Assembly: GCA_021773305.1 (NCBI GenBank)
Contig: JAJFKH010000057.1
Coordinates: forward strand, 1-64,000
DNA: 64,000 nt
DNA from: Gammaproteobacteria bacterium
GTDB taxonomy: Bacteria > Pseudomonadota > Gammaproteobacteria > UBA1113
Direction: 5' to 3'
Shown piece after piece: positions 19,705 through 29,004 of this stretch. Position 1 is the first letter of the stretch; each line of letters opens with the position of its first letter. The notes under the pieces are model-generated. The model did no database searches. It was not told the origin of the DNA and saw only the letters and a list, made by a program, of their open reading frames with translations. The translations under genes were made by a program, and so were the position numbers.

Positions 19705-21048
19705 ATGATAGATTTTAAAGAGCATTCCACAAAGATTTTTAAAACCCATCTTCGCCAAGATCCTAAAATGGCCCTTTGCCAAGCGGATTATCCGTTGGAC
19801 TGGTACCAGGAAGACTTTATTCCCTATGCGGAAGAATATTTAGCGCTTCCGGATCGAAAAATATCCACTATTGTTCCTTGGATGCGGCGCTATATAGAAC
19901 CTGCTATGGATCATTTTGGAGATTCTTTAATGCTATTAGCCCACTATTATATGGGGGGCGAAATTGTAAAATTAGTCGAATTATTTGATGGTTCTATTGG
20001 TGATTCTTACCAGTTATCACTCATGGCCAGTCAGCAGCCTGAAAAGAAAATTATTGTAGAATCTGCTGTGCATTTTATGGCGGAATCTATCAGCATCATG
20101 GCAAATGATGACCAACAGGTTTATATTACGAATCCTAAATCCGGTTGCACAATGGAATTGATGGCGAAAGATTATATGGTAGAGCCAGCCATTGAAGATT
20201 TAAATGAACGTTATGGAAAAGACAATATACTACCTATTTGTTATATGAATACCTCAGGTCGAGTTAAAGCATTAACCGGCGCTCAAGGAGGTGCTGTTTG
20301 CACAAGTTCTAATGTTGAAAAAATATTTCGTTGGGCATTAGAGCAAAATAAAAAAATTCTTTTTATCCCGGATCAACTCATGGGAGAAAATGTAGCCATG
20401 TGGTTAGGGATCCCACCTACAGAAATTGCCTATTGGCCTGGGGGAACTGCGGGTGCGCAATATAGTTTATTTGATCAAGATCAAAAGACACTAGAATCTT
20501 TTGATAAGTCAAAGCTTGTTTTGTTTTCTAGTTACTGTGCGGTGCACCGTTACTTTAGTGAAGCCATGGTTACCTATTGGCAAGACAAAAATTATCATGT
20601 CATTGCTCATCCAGAATGTCACCATTCCGTTATATCAAAGTCCGATAGCTATGGATCCACCGCATTTATTTGGGATCAAGTGACCAACGATAAGGCGAAG
20701 ACTAAACGTTATGCTATTGCAACAGAAAATCATATGGTCGAAAATGTTAAGCAGTACTGTCAAACTTTTGGTATTGATGTTGTCAATGTTGCAGATGCAT
20801 CCCTTGAGAATAATCCGACTATGGGCTGTGGTTGTGCGACAATGTCTCGTAATGATCCGCCTCATTTGGTTGCGATGCTCGATCTTTTGCGACAAGGGCG
20901 CGCTCCTGAATTTAATCGAGTATTGCCAGGGGATGTGGTTGATGAAAACTCAGGGGTTCGCCGCCGATTAGACGCTGCACAGCAACAGTGGGTGAGTGAA
21001 AATGCGAAAAAAGCACTGGAAAATATGATTCGAATCACAGAATCATAA
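19705..21048 (+). CDS. nadA: Quinolinate synthase, long form
   Basis: [4Fe-4S] enzyme condensing iminoaspartate with dihydroxyacetone phosphate. I use ATG 19705 with TGAGG upstream. At 447 residues it is about 100 longer than E. coli NadA and matches the long subtype. Candidate cluster ligands are Cys148 (SGCTMEL), Cys199 (GGAVCTSS) and Cys375 or Cys377 (TMGCGC). HPEC at 302-305 is the conserved active-site region. Confidence 0.94.
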   Translation: MIDFKEHSTKIFKTHLRQDPKMALCQADYPLDWYQEDFIPYAEEYLALPDRKISTIVPWMRRYIEPAMDHFGDSLMLLAHYYMGGEIVKLVELFDGSIGDSYQLSLMASQQPEKKIIVESAVHFMAESISIMANDDQQVYITNPKSGCTMELMAKDYMVEPAIEDLNERYGKDNILPICYMNTSGRVKALTGAQGGAVCTSSNVEKIFRWALEQNKKILFIPDQLMGENVAMWLGIPPTEIAYWPGGTAGAQYSLFDQDQKTLESFDKSKLVLFSSYCAVHRYFSEAMVTYWQDKNYHVIAHPECHHSVISKSDSYGSTAFIWDQVTNDKAKTKRYAIATENHMVENVKQYCQTFGIDVVNVADASLENNPTMGCGCATMSRNDPPHLVAMLDLLRQGRAPEFNRVLPGDVVDENSGVRRRLDAAQQQWVSENAKKALENMIRITES

Positions 21049-21061
21049 ATCAGTGGTCATA

Positions 21062-22354
21062 TTAGTTGCGTAGTTTTTTCATTCCTTCAAAAATTGGTGT
21101 TGCGATCCTGTCAGGGAAATTTTTTGGTAGTATGTTACCTACAGCATCAATAACCTCGTCAATTTGCATTAACATGTCATCTACAATTTTTTTTGCTCTT
21201 TTAGCCGAAAAATTGGCAAACTCTGCTGTACTAACAAAATGTCTTGGCTGAATTTTATGCCAGGCATAATGATTGTTTTTTCCTTTTAGAGACATGGCCA
21301 TTTTTATTTTTTGTTTCTCCATTTGTTTGCTATAGATAATAGGATAGGCTGACATTATGTCGTAAAGTGGGGTCGCCTGGTATCGGCCCAAAGCTTCTAT
21401 AAATAGACTGAAATTTTTAGCATGACCGTCTATAGCAGCAAGTAGCCAAAATAAAACTTGTGATTTTAAAAAATGTTCTTGATCATGCTTGGATTTTTGA
21501 GATCCTAATAACAAATCCATTATGTTTAAAATCCCTGGGCCACCATCAGATTGATATTTTAAGCTGGGTGAATACCCCATTGCTTGACACATATCTTCTT
21601 GTGGTAGCCGTATAATCCAGCTATTGTCACCAGAAAATTTTCGATCAAAACGCTCAACTACTAGGGTTTTTACATCTTCAAAGTGGATTATTTTACAGTT
21701 TGCTGTATCGAGTCCAAAAGCTTTTGCAATTTGAGTACAGATCCATTCATTTTCACAACTATCTGAGAGATCAATCTGTTGATAAGGGATCTTTCCGATA
21801 GGCAATTTAAAAATATGCGTTGTTGGTGTTGATTGAAATGGGCGTTTCCATTTGTTTTCATGCCATAAAAATGCTGATTTCTCCTGAGCACCGGCAATGG
21901 ATATCCTAAAATCGTCTTCTGAATGACTCATTCCAAGGGGGGCTTGCTGGTAATTTTTTAGTGTTTTTGCGATATCGCTATCAGTGACTGCTGCACCTAC
22001 TATTTTTTTTACATCGGTTTCAATTTTGTCACTGAGTTGTAAAGCACCAACACAGTCTTTTCCGATATGTGATAAGAGTTCAAAGGGTTGGTTTGTTTCA
22101 GCCATAAAGCGTGCTTGGATCCTACCTCGGATCGCCGGATTATCAGGCAATAAGTTGTCAAAAAAATTGTAAACCTTATCACCGATATATGGCTCATTCT
22201 GAAGGGGCAATGATAGGGAAATAGGACGTTTGTGATGATTGTCTAACCATTGTGAGTTGTATTGAAAACTTAGCACCCCAGTACGTGAACGGCTTAATTC
22301 GCCAACCAAATCACCATTCATGAGCAGGTACAAATTATTGCTCAATTTCACCAT
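21062..22354 (-). CDS. hipA: HipA-type serine/threonine kinase toxin
   Basis: HipA toxins phosphorylate glutamyl-tRNA synthetase and induce persistence. The 430-residue protein has the N-terminal HipA couple region, Ser152 in ISIAGAQEKS (equivalent to the autophosphorylated Ser150 of E. coli HipA), Lys183 in HIFKLPIG for ATP, and the catalytic Asp309 in AAIDGHAKNFS. The kinase core looks intact, so it should be active. It overlaps hipB by 7 bases and converges on nadA with a 13-base gap. Confidence 0.95.
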   Translation of the reverse strand: MVKLSNNLYLLMNGDLVGELSRSRTGVLSFQYNSQWLDNHHKRPISLSLPLQNEPYIGDKVYNFFDNLLPDNPAIRGRIQARFMAETNQPFELLSHIGKDCVGALQLSDKIETDVKKIVGAAVTDSDIAKTLKNYQQAPLGMSHSEDDFRISIAGAQEKSAFLWHENKWKRPFQSTPTTHIFKLPIGKIPYQQIDLSDSCENEWICTQIAKAFGLDTANCKIIHFEDVKTLVVERFDRKFSGDNSWIIRLPQEDMCQAMGYSPSLKYQSDGGPGILNIMDLLLGSQKSKHDQEHFLKSQVLFWLLAAIDGHAKNFSLFIEALGRYQATPLYDIMSAYPIIYSKQMEKQKIKMAMSLKGKNNHYAWHKIQPRHFVSTAEFANFSAKRAKKIVDDMLMQIDEVIDAVGNILPKNFPDRIATPIFEGMKKLRN

Positions 22355-22602
22355 TCTTGCTCCATTTTTTCACCCTTAGGATTTAATGAGGAGTCTCTTG
22401 GTATGAGGTGTATTTCTAAATTTGTTGCAGCTAAAACTCGAAAAAGGGTATCGATTTTGGTATTTTTGGGGTGATTTTCGAAGCTAGAAACGGTAGCTTG
22501 TTTTAAGCCAACTCTGTCTGCGACTTCTGCCTGGCTTTGTTTTTGTTCTTTACGCTGGTTGCGTATATGTTGACCTAGTATTTCAGGTGATGTAATCAGC
22601 AT
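22348..22602 (-). CDS. hipB: HipB-type antitoxin, XRE family
   Basis: An 84-residue helix-turn-helix repressor and antitoxin: IRNQRKEQKQSQAEVADRVGL is a clear XRE DNA-binding domain, and the C-terminus includes LEIHLIPRD as in HipB proteins. GGAGG lies just before the ATG. It should autoregulate the operon through the operators directly upstream. Confidence 0.93.
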   Translation of the reverse strand: MLITSPEILGQHIRNQRKEQKQSQAEVADRVGLKQATVSSFENHPKNTKIDTLFRVLAATNLEIHLIPRDSSLNPKGEKMEQEW

Positions 22603-22614
22603 ACTACCTCCTTT

Positions 22615-22688
22615 TATCCTCTATGAGGGATAAATAAAAGAATATACCCTTTAGGGGATAAAATCAAGTTTATCCTCCCTGGCGAATA
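22615..22688 (-). promoter_or_regulatory. hipBA operator array, three sites
   Basis: Three TATCC-N8-GGATA type sites: 22615-22632 perfect, 22643-22660 with TATAC in the left half, and 22671-22688 with GAATA in the right half. Centre-to-centre spacing is 28 bp in both steps. TATCC-N8-GGATA is the known E. coli HipB operator, so cooperative HipAB autorepression is expected. Confidence 0.75.
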
Positions 22689-22823
22689 AAGTAAGAGGTT
22701 AATGAATTCTCTTTTCTGTCATAATCGATATGAGTATGGTACAAGGTATCAGGGAATATTCAAAATGAATGGTATGTTTTTTTAATCTGTGCTGAGACAT
22801 TATTTGAGAGGCTATAATTCACC

Positions 22824-23732
22824 ATGGGTGATAGTAATTTTAAAGTAAAAGAGGTAGAAATAAAGTCAGAGCAATTAAAACTTAATATGTTCACTGATTT
22901 TTATTCAGATCAGTTACTTTCAGATAGTTTTTTTTCATTGCAAAAATGTGTTTTTCCAGAAATCGATCTGAAATGGGCTTTGCAAAATGGATTTATACCT
23001 CAAACAATTCCTTGGGGAATTTTCAAGGATAAGAAAGCATTGTCAATTTTAAATGCAACGCAAATGAAAATCATGCTTAATGGCGAAATTAAGAGAGCTA
23101 TTCAAATTGGCACTGTGGCAACAGATCCGAATTTTCGACATCTTGGGCTATCAAGAAAACTTTTTACTCACGTGTTAAAAAAATATAGTGATAAGTATGA
23201 TTTTATCTTTTTATTTGCAAATAATACAGTGTTAGACTTTTATCCAAAATTTGACTTCCAACAGCAACCTGAGTCTTTATTTCGTATGAAATTGCAGAAT
23301 AATAGGGAAAAGCATTTGTTTCGTAAATTATCTCCAGACAGTATAGATATCTTAAAAAAAGTTTATTCAAATCAAGATGTTTTATCAAATACTTTTTCTG
23401 TGCTGGATCACTCAATGCTATCTCTGTGGTATTGTAAAATCGTTCATCATGATTGCCTTTGGTATGATGAGTCTAGTCAGACGATCATGGTTGCAAAAGC
23501 AATAGATTCGACGTTGCATGTATTTGATATTGTGAGTCAGCGAAATGATTCATTTTTTTTTGAAAATTTGTTCTGGCCACATGTTAAAGATGTGGTCGTA
23601 CATTTTGTTCCAGATCGATTTAATGGTTTATTTATCCCTGAGCTGGATCCCGAAGAAGATGTGTTGTTCTACAGAGGAGGTGTGACGTTGGCAGATCCAT
23701 ATATCAAAGTACCTGAGTTAGCGCATACCTGA
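22824..23732 (+). CDS. GNAT-family N-acetyltransferase
   Basis: Probable acyl-CoA-dependent acetyltransferase of unknown substrate. Residues about 92-115 (QIGTVATDPNFRHLGLSRKL) carry the GNAT motif A pattern V-A-x-x-P-x-x-R-x-x-G-L-x-x-x-L, followed by FIFLFANN and FYPKFDF, a normal motif B. The C-terminal 150 residues suggest a two-domain, Eis-like arrangement. No tight operon partner. Unusually rich in Phe/Lys and AT-biased compared with the nad genes. Confidence 0.75.
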   Translation: MGDSNFKVKEVEIKSEQLKLNMFTDFYSDQLLSDSFFSLQKCVFPEIDLKWALQNGFIPQTIPWGIFKDKKALSILNATQMKIMLNGEIKRAIQIGTVATDPNFRHLGLSRKLFTHVLKKYSDKYDFIFLFANNTVLDFYPKFDFQQQPESLFRMKLQNNREKHLFRKLSPDSIDILKKVYSNQDVLSNTFSVLDHSMLSLWYCKIVHHDCLWYDESSQTIMVAKAIDSTLHVFDIVSQRNDSFFFENLFWPHVKDVVVHFVPDRFNGLFIPELDPEEDVLFYRGGVTLADPYIKVPELAHT

Positions 23733-23922
23733 AATGGGTTTGGGACGAATTAAAAAAATCTTGAACAATCTTCAGGGTTATGTTTTAATTTCGGGCAACA
23801 ATTTTTCTTGTTGAATATGTATTTTTGTGAGCAAGACTTGCACAAACGCCTGCCAAAATTATAGATGGGTTTGTCAAGCTAAAATTAGTTATAAATTCGC
23901 TCAATTGCAGAGGATATTATAA

Positions 23923-25830
23923 ATGTTGAAAAAAAGATTCGGCTTAAATTTACTAATTAAACACAGTTTCTCCACGAGCCGACCATCTCAAGGAAAGCAG
24001 TCGTATCAAGTTATTTTAAATGCGATGAACAAAGCCAATACAGACTTTAAAGAAGCAATGAATGCTCACACCGAAAAGGGTCGTTGTTTTTTTTATGGAA
24101 CAGGGCTATTAGGGCAGACAAAAACGGGTTTTAGTGAGTGGTGCAATCAAGAGGTATTTGACATTGCTGAAAAATTTTTTCCTAAAGAAATAAAAGCATT
24201 GAAACTTAAAGAAAAAGGTTACCAGCCGTCTACTGTGAAAATTGTTCCCTTTGATAGAAAAAAATTTCCAACTGACAGTTTTGATGATAATTTTCAACAT
24301 GCTTTTGCTGGTGGCCCCGCAGCACTTTTTGCTGCATCTGCGCAAGCGCGATTAAAGCAGAGAGTGCTTTTTATTAACAATGGTTTCCGGGGTATTCACC
24401 ATGGCTCAGCACGAGTCTTACATGTGGAAGAATCTCAACAAAATGAAAATTCTATTTGCTATAATCCTACCGCCATTTTAACCTATATTCTTCGTTCTAT
24501 TCTCCCTCCAGAATTTGAAAAAGTTGATAAGCATTATTTACGCGTAGATGCCATTGCGCCTGGTACGTTATCTTCTCTTAGAAATATTATCAACTGGCAT
24601 TTAGTCATGGGAGGAATGTTTGGGAATGTTGTGGCAAACCATTGTAATGAAATGGTTTTCGGCAAGGCACAATGGTATGAAGATATTAAACAAGCTCGCT
24701 TTTCTCCCCTTATCTTGCAATGGCTTCAAGAAGCACTTGATGAACCGCTATTGTACAAAGGCGCAATTAATGATGGATTTTCGATGGAGCCTAGAGGTGT
24801 TGGGCCGTATGTGTATGTCGCTATAGGAAAAGAGTCTATAGCAAGGCGCGAGCATTATAACAAAAAGCTGGAAAAATATTCGGGTATTCAGCAATGTCAG
24901 CTTGATCAAAAGGAGCTTATGTCTTTATTTCCAGGTGCTAGAGATGATATTCTCAACGGTAGCTTAGTGGGTTGGACGTTAGCAGGCAATGGCGTGATAA
25001 ATCCACAATATGAGAAGATTTTAGAAAATTTAATTGAAAAACGGGGGGGAGAAGTCAGAAAAGAATCACTGACTAAGATATTTGTCAATAATGATGGTGA
25101 CGTTGAAGGGATCCAAACAAGTAACGGGAGAAATTTTAGTCACTATAAATTAAAAACATTACTAACCTCTCTTGGACATGCAGATGTATTGCTCGGAAAC
25201 GATGAGAGAAATATATGGAGCCAACTTTATCATTATCGATCGCCTTTTAAAGCCAGTATACCTGCAACGGGAACGTCTGTTACGGGTATTTCTGTTGCTC
25301 GTGGTAAGATACCGCAGATACATGCCAGTGTTGGCACAACTAATATGCATCGAAATCAACTGGCCTCAGTTTCTCTTGGGAATGATAAATGGGCTGTCCT
25401 TTGGCGCACGACAACCGGAGGTAATGTAGGAGGGCCGATTGTAAAAAATGGTAAAGAAGAAGTGCAAACTTATCCAACGTATTATCAATCCGCAAAAGCT
25501 ATTCAGGAATATCTTTTTGGTTTGAACGGGAAACATCCTTTATATGAATCCGAGGCAGCTTTTAGTGTTAAGGCTTGTCCTCGGCAATTAACCGCAGATG
25601 AAAAGCCCACGCTTTATTATTCTGGCCCAAACAAAACACTCGGTATGTGGACAGGCTGGCAGGGGCTTGGTGTTGAAAGACCCCCAAGTGTTGTTTTTCA
25701 ACATGCCCTTCTGCATTCTCCTGAGTTATTGGATAGTTTTTCTAAAAGTACTCAGCTGACTAAAACCCAGCTCAGAGATTTGGCATTTAATCAGTATAAT
25801 ATGACGAGATCTGTTAAAGCAGTTAAATAG
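23923..25830 (+). CDS. DAO-like FAD-dependent oxidoreductase with presequence-like N-terminus
   Basis: A 635-residue protein that I do not recognise as a named enzyme. A degenerate Rossmann element (FAGGPAALFAASAQ then VLFINNG, about 128-153) and a downstream stretch (LFPGARDDILNGSLVGWTLAGNGVINPQYEK) fit the DAO flavoprotein fold. The first 22 residues have basic, hydrophobic and Ser/Thr residues and no acidic ones, ending FSTSRPS, like a mitochondrial matrix-targeting peptide. AGAGGA precedes the ATG. It stands alone between a GNAT gene and cmk. The glycine-rich loop is not canonical, so FAD binding is an inference. Confidence 0.55.
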   Translation: MLKKRFGLNLLIKHSFSTSRPSQGKQSYQVILNAMNKANTDFKEAMNAHTEKGRCFFYGTGLLGQTKTGFSEWCNQEVFDIAEKFFPKEIKALKLKEKGYQPSTVKIVPFDRKKFPTDSFDDNFQHAFAGGPAALFAASAQARLKQRVLFINNGFRGIHHGSARVLHVEESQQNENSICYNPTAILTYILRSILPPEFEKVDKHYLRVDAIAPGTLSSLRNIINWHLVMGGMFGNVVANHCNEMVFGKAQWYEDIKQARFSPLILQWLQEALDEPLLYKGAINDGFSMEPRGVGPYVYVAIGKESIARREHYNKKLEKYSGIQQCQLDQKELMSLFPGARDDILNGSLVGWTLAGNGVINPQYEKILENLIEKRGGEVRKESLTKIFVNNDGDVEGIQTSNGRNFSHYKLKTLLTSLGHADVLLGNDERNIWSQLYHYRSPFKASIPATGTSVTGISVARGKIPQIHASVGTTNMHRNQLASVSLGNDKWAVLWRTTTGGNVGGPIVKNGKEEVQTYPTYYQSAKAIQEYLFGLNGKHPLYESEAAFSVKACPRQLTADEKPTLYYSGPNKTLGMWTGWQGLGVERPPSVVFQHALLHSPELLDSFSKSTQLTKTQLRDLAFNQYNMTRSVKAVK

Positions 25831-26043
25831 CAGGTAGGGTCTCAGGTCATTACTGATTTGCACATAGAAAAATTGTCTTCATAAAAGAAAGGAAAATTTT
25901 TGGGTAGTTGTGAAGGGTGAATAACTGTAAGATTTGTTAGCAACTGTCAGATTAACGACTTGCTACTACAACTCGACGAAACCCTAGTTTTTCTGCCAAT
26001 GGTTCTATAAAATGAAGCCACTTTATGGCCAAGGGGCGTATTA

Positions 26044-26742
26044 ATGAATAAAAAATTACCAGAGCATGTGCCAATCATTACCATTGATGGCCCTAGTGGG
26101 GCGGGCAAAGGCACTGTGAGTCAGATCTTAGCAAGCACCTTAGGATGGCATTTTTTAGACAGTGGTGCTTTGTACCGTATTGTTGCCTATTGGGTGGCTG
26201 AAAACCAAATCGATATCGGTAATGAAATAAATATTACAAATGTTATCAATGATTTAAAAGTAGAATTTCGAGCAAATCCTGAAAAGAAACAATCCCAAGT
26301 TTGGGTTAACGGCAAAAGGGTTGAAGAGGCCATTCGTACAGAAGTTTGCGGATTGCTAGCTTCAAAATTGTCTACGTTAAAACCCGTTCGCCAGGGGCTT
26401 GTGGCATTACAACACCATTTTAGACAGGCTCCAGGACTTATCGCAGATGGTCGAGATATGGGCACCGCTATTTTTCCTGATGCTGATCTTAAATTTTTTC
26501 TGGATGCATGCTGCGAAGAACGTGCAAAAAGACGTTACAACCAGTTGAAAGAGAAGGGGATTAGTGCTAATCTTGGGCGGATCCTTGAGGATCTGACGAT
26601 TCGTGATGAGCGTGATCGGCAAAGGGCTGAGTCTCCTCTGAGGCCAGCTGATGATGCAGTGCAGATAGATACGACCCATTTTTCTATTAATCATGTGGTG
26701 AGTTTGATGATGGAGCGGGTGGTTGAGGCTGGATTGCAGTAG
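26044..26742 (+). CDS. cmk: Cytidylate kinase
   Basis: Phosphorylates CMP and dCMP. P-loop DGPSGAGKGT (about 15-24), FLDSGALYR for substrate binding, DGRDMGT and RDERDRQRAESPL in the catalytic and LID regions. 232 residues. Immediately precedes rpsA, a nearly universal gammaproteobacterial pair. Confidence 0.97.
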   Translation: MNKKLPEHVPIITIDGPSGAGKGTVSQILASTLGWHFLDSGALYRIVAYWVAENQIDIGNEINITNVINDLKVEFRANPEKKQSQVWVNGKRVEEAIRTEVCGLLASKLSTLKPVRQGLVALQHHFRQAPGLIADGRDMGTAIFPDADLKFFLDACCEERAKRRYNQLKEKGISANLGRILEDLTIRDERDRQRAESPLRPADDAVQIDTTHFSINHVVSLMMERVVEAGLQ

Positions 26743-26855
26743 TGTTGGCGTAAAACTGAACAGATTGTTTTGCGTTATGTGTCTAACCTAAAAACTGCTA
26801 GTCGGCAATCGACAAGTGGTTAAACCGTCGCTTAATGCGGCACAGGATATTTCTA

Positions 26856-28559
26856 ATGGCTGAAAATTTTGCCCAATTACTTGAAGAAAGTTTTAATAAA
26901 GTTGACGTAAAACTTGGTTCCGTACTTCCCGCTACCGTTGTGAAAATTGAAAAAGATTATGTCACAGTGGATGCAGGCTATAAATCGGAAGGTGTCGTTT
27001 CTATTGAAGAATTCCTTAATGATAAAGGTGCGCTGAGTGTTGCTGTTGGCGATGAAGTTGACGTTGTGCTTGTCAGTATCGAAGATGGTTTTGGTGAAAC
27101 CCGTCTCTCTAGAGAAAAAGCGAAACGTGCTGAATCTTGGACGCGGCTGGATAAAGCTCATACTTCCGGCGAACCTGTATTAGGTATTATCAGTGGTCGA
27201 GTCAAAGGTGGCTTTACCGTTGAAATTGATTCTATCCGAGCATTTTTACCAGGTTCTCTTGTGGACGTTCGTCCTGTACGTGATTCATCTTACCTGGAAG
27301 GAAAAGAATTAGAATTTAAAGTTATCAAGATGGATATCAAGCGTAACAATGTGGTGGTTTCTCGAAGAGCTGTTGTCGAAGAAGAAAATACTGCTGAGAA
27401 ACAAGCATTACTTGAAAACTTAGAAGAGGGTCAAAATATTCAAGGTGTTGTGAAAAATCTTACAGACTATGGTGCCTTTATTGACTTAGGTGGTATCGAT
27501 GGACTGCTTCACATTACGGATATGTCTTGGAAGCGCATCAAACATCCAAGCGAATTGATTGCTGTGGGTGATGAAATTCCTGTGGTTGTGTTGAAGTTTG
27601 ACAAAGAACGTAACCGAGTTTCCCTGGGGATGAAGCAGTTAGGTGATGATCCTTGGGCTGATATTACCCGTCGTTATCCTGTTAATACCCGTCTCTTTGG
27701 TAAAGTCACAAACATCACCGATTATGGTTGTTTTGTGGAAATTGAAGATGGCGTTGAAGGTTTAGTTCACGTTTCTGAAATGTCTTGGACGAATAAAAAC
27801 ATTCATCCTAGCAAAGTGGTGCAATTAGGGGATGAAGTTGAAGTTGTTGTTCTTGAAATTGATGAAGATCGACGACGGATTTCTCTGGGTGTTAAGCAAT
27901 GTGCTGAAAATCCATGGCAAATCTTCGCAGAAAAATTCCAAAAAGATGACAAAGTACAAGGTGCGATTAAATCAATTACTGATTTTGGGATCTTTATTGG
28001 GCTTGATGGCGGCATTGATGGCTTAGTGCATATCAATGATATTTCTTGGTCAACCCCAGGTGAATCTGCGATTCGTAACTTCAAGAAAGGTCAAGAAGTT
28101 GATGCTGTTGTGTTAGCGGTTGATCCTGAGCGTGAGCGTATTTCTTTGGGTATTAAACAACTTGAAGAAGATCCTTATGGTGAATATATGCAAGAGCGCC
28201 CCAAAGGTAGCTTGGTTGTGGGTAAAGTCACCGAAGTGGATGCCAAGGGTGCTCAAGTAGAGCTTGAAGAAGGTATTGTCGGATACATTCGGATTTCTGA
28301 GGTTGCTCAGGAACGAGTGAATGATGTCAGAGATTACCTAAAAGAAGGTGATGAAATTGAGGCTAAACTGATGGGGGTCGATCGCAAAACTCGTGTTCTA
28401 AGCCTTTCTATCAAAGCTCGGGATGAAGATGAGCAACAAACCAGTAATGATAGTCAGGATACTGGTGGTGGAACCCTGGGTGATTTGCTTAAAGAAAAGA
28501 TGAGCGGTAATAATGACACTGCCGCAAATGAAGAAAATGATGGGGAATCATCAACCTAA
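26856..28559 (+). CDS. rpsA: 30S ribosomal protein bS1
   Basis: RNA-binding ribosomal protein that helps initiation on structured mRNAs. I choose ATG 26856 ([12 protein letters not shown]) with AGGA upstream over the longer reading from 26835, because the sequence then aligns with other S1 proteins. Six S1 repeats can be followed, e.g. [33 protein letters not shown] and [18 protein letters not shown]. 567 residues. Two strong hairpins follow; ihfB, the usual next gene in E. coli, is not here. Confidence 0.97.
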   Translation: MAENFAQLLEESFNKVDVKLGSVLPATVVKIEKDYVTVDAGYKSEGVVSIEEFLNDKGALSVAVGDEVDVVLVSIEDGFGETRLSREKAKRAESWTRLDKAHTSGEPVLGIISGRVKGGFTVEIDSIRAFLPGSLVDVRPVRDSSYLEGKELEFKVIKMDIKRNNVVVSRRAVVEEENTAEKQALLENLEEGQNIQGVVKNLTDYGAFIDLGGIDGLLHITDMSWKRIKHPSELIAVGDEIPVVVLKFDKERNRVSLGMKQLGDDPWADITRRYPVNTRLFGKVTNITDYGCFVEIEDGVEGLVHVSEMSWTNKNIHPSKVVQLGDEVEVVVLEIDEDRRRISLGVKQCAENPWQIFAEKFQKDDKVQGAIKSITDFGIFIGLDGGIDGLVHINDISWSTPGESAIRNFKKGQEVDAVVLAVDPERERISLGIKQLEEDPYGEYMQERPKGSLVVGKVTEVDAKGAQVELEEGIVGYIRISEVAQERVNDVRDYLKEGDEIEAKLMGVDRKTRVLSLSIKARDEDEQQTSNDSQDTGGGTLGDLLKEKMSGNNDTAANEENDGESST

Positions 28560-28588
28560 ACTGAGATAGCTTCAGTGAACAAAATCGT

Positions 28589-28628
28589 AAAAATCACTGC
28601 TGAGGTTGTAGGTGCGGCGGTGATTTTT
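28589..28628 (+). terminator. rpsA hairpin 1
   Basis: AAAAATCACTGC (28589-28600) pairs with GCGGTGATTTTT (28617-28628), 12 bp with one G-U, ending in five T. A symmetric A-run/T-run stem suits termination on either strand. Confidence 0.65.
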
Positions 28629-28641
28629 CACTAGCCTAGAG

Positions 28642-28686
28642 CCGTGGTAAATGAGCTGTTTGTAGCAGATTTTTACCACGGTTTTT
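28642..28686 (+). terminator. Intrinsic terminator between rpsA and lapA
   Basis: CCGTGGTAAA (28642-28651) pairs perfectly with TTTACCACGG (28672-28681) and is followed by TTTTT (28682-28686). It would limit readthrough from rpsA into lapAB. Confidence 0.8.
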
Positions 28687-28713
28687 AGGATTAAGGCAAC
28701 AGGAGTGCGCGGG

Positions 28714-29004
28714 ATGCGGCTAATTGGTTTAATCATCATTGCTTTGGTTTTATTTATTGGTGTGACGTTTGCTTGTTTAAATGCTGAAATTGTCACGATT
28801 AACTACTATATTGGTTCTGCAAAATTACCGCTTTCATTATTATTGGTTATTGTGTTAACCCTGGGTGCCTTGTGTGGCTTAATGGTAGGGTTAAAATTAT
28901 TTGTTGTTTCTAAGCGGGAAACCTACCGTTTACGGCATCGACTAAAAATTGCTGACAAAGAGATTGCAAACTTGAGAGTGATCCCGGTGCAGGATAGCCG
29001 CTGA
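28714..29004 (+). CDS. lapA: Lipopolysaccharide assembly protein A
   Basis: Small inner-membrane protein that works with LapB in controlling LPS synthesis. 96 residues with two hydrophobic helices (about 3-21 and 38-60) and a basic cytoplasmic C-terminal coil, the DUF1049 layout. ATG 28714 is preceded by AGGAG at 28701-28705; GTG 28705 is an unlikely alternative. Its stop overlaps the lapB start. Confidence 0.9.
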   Translation: MRLIGLIIIALVLFIGVTFACLNAEIVTINYYIGSAKLPLSLLLVIVLTLGALCGLMVGLKLFVVSKRETYRLRHRLKIADKEIANLRVIPVQDSR

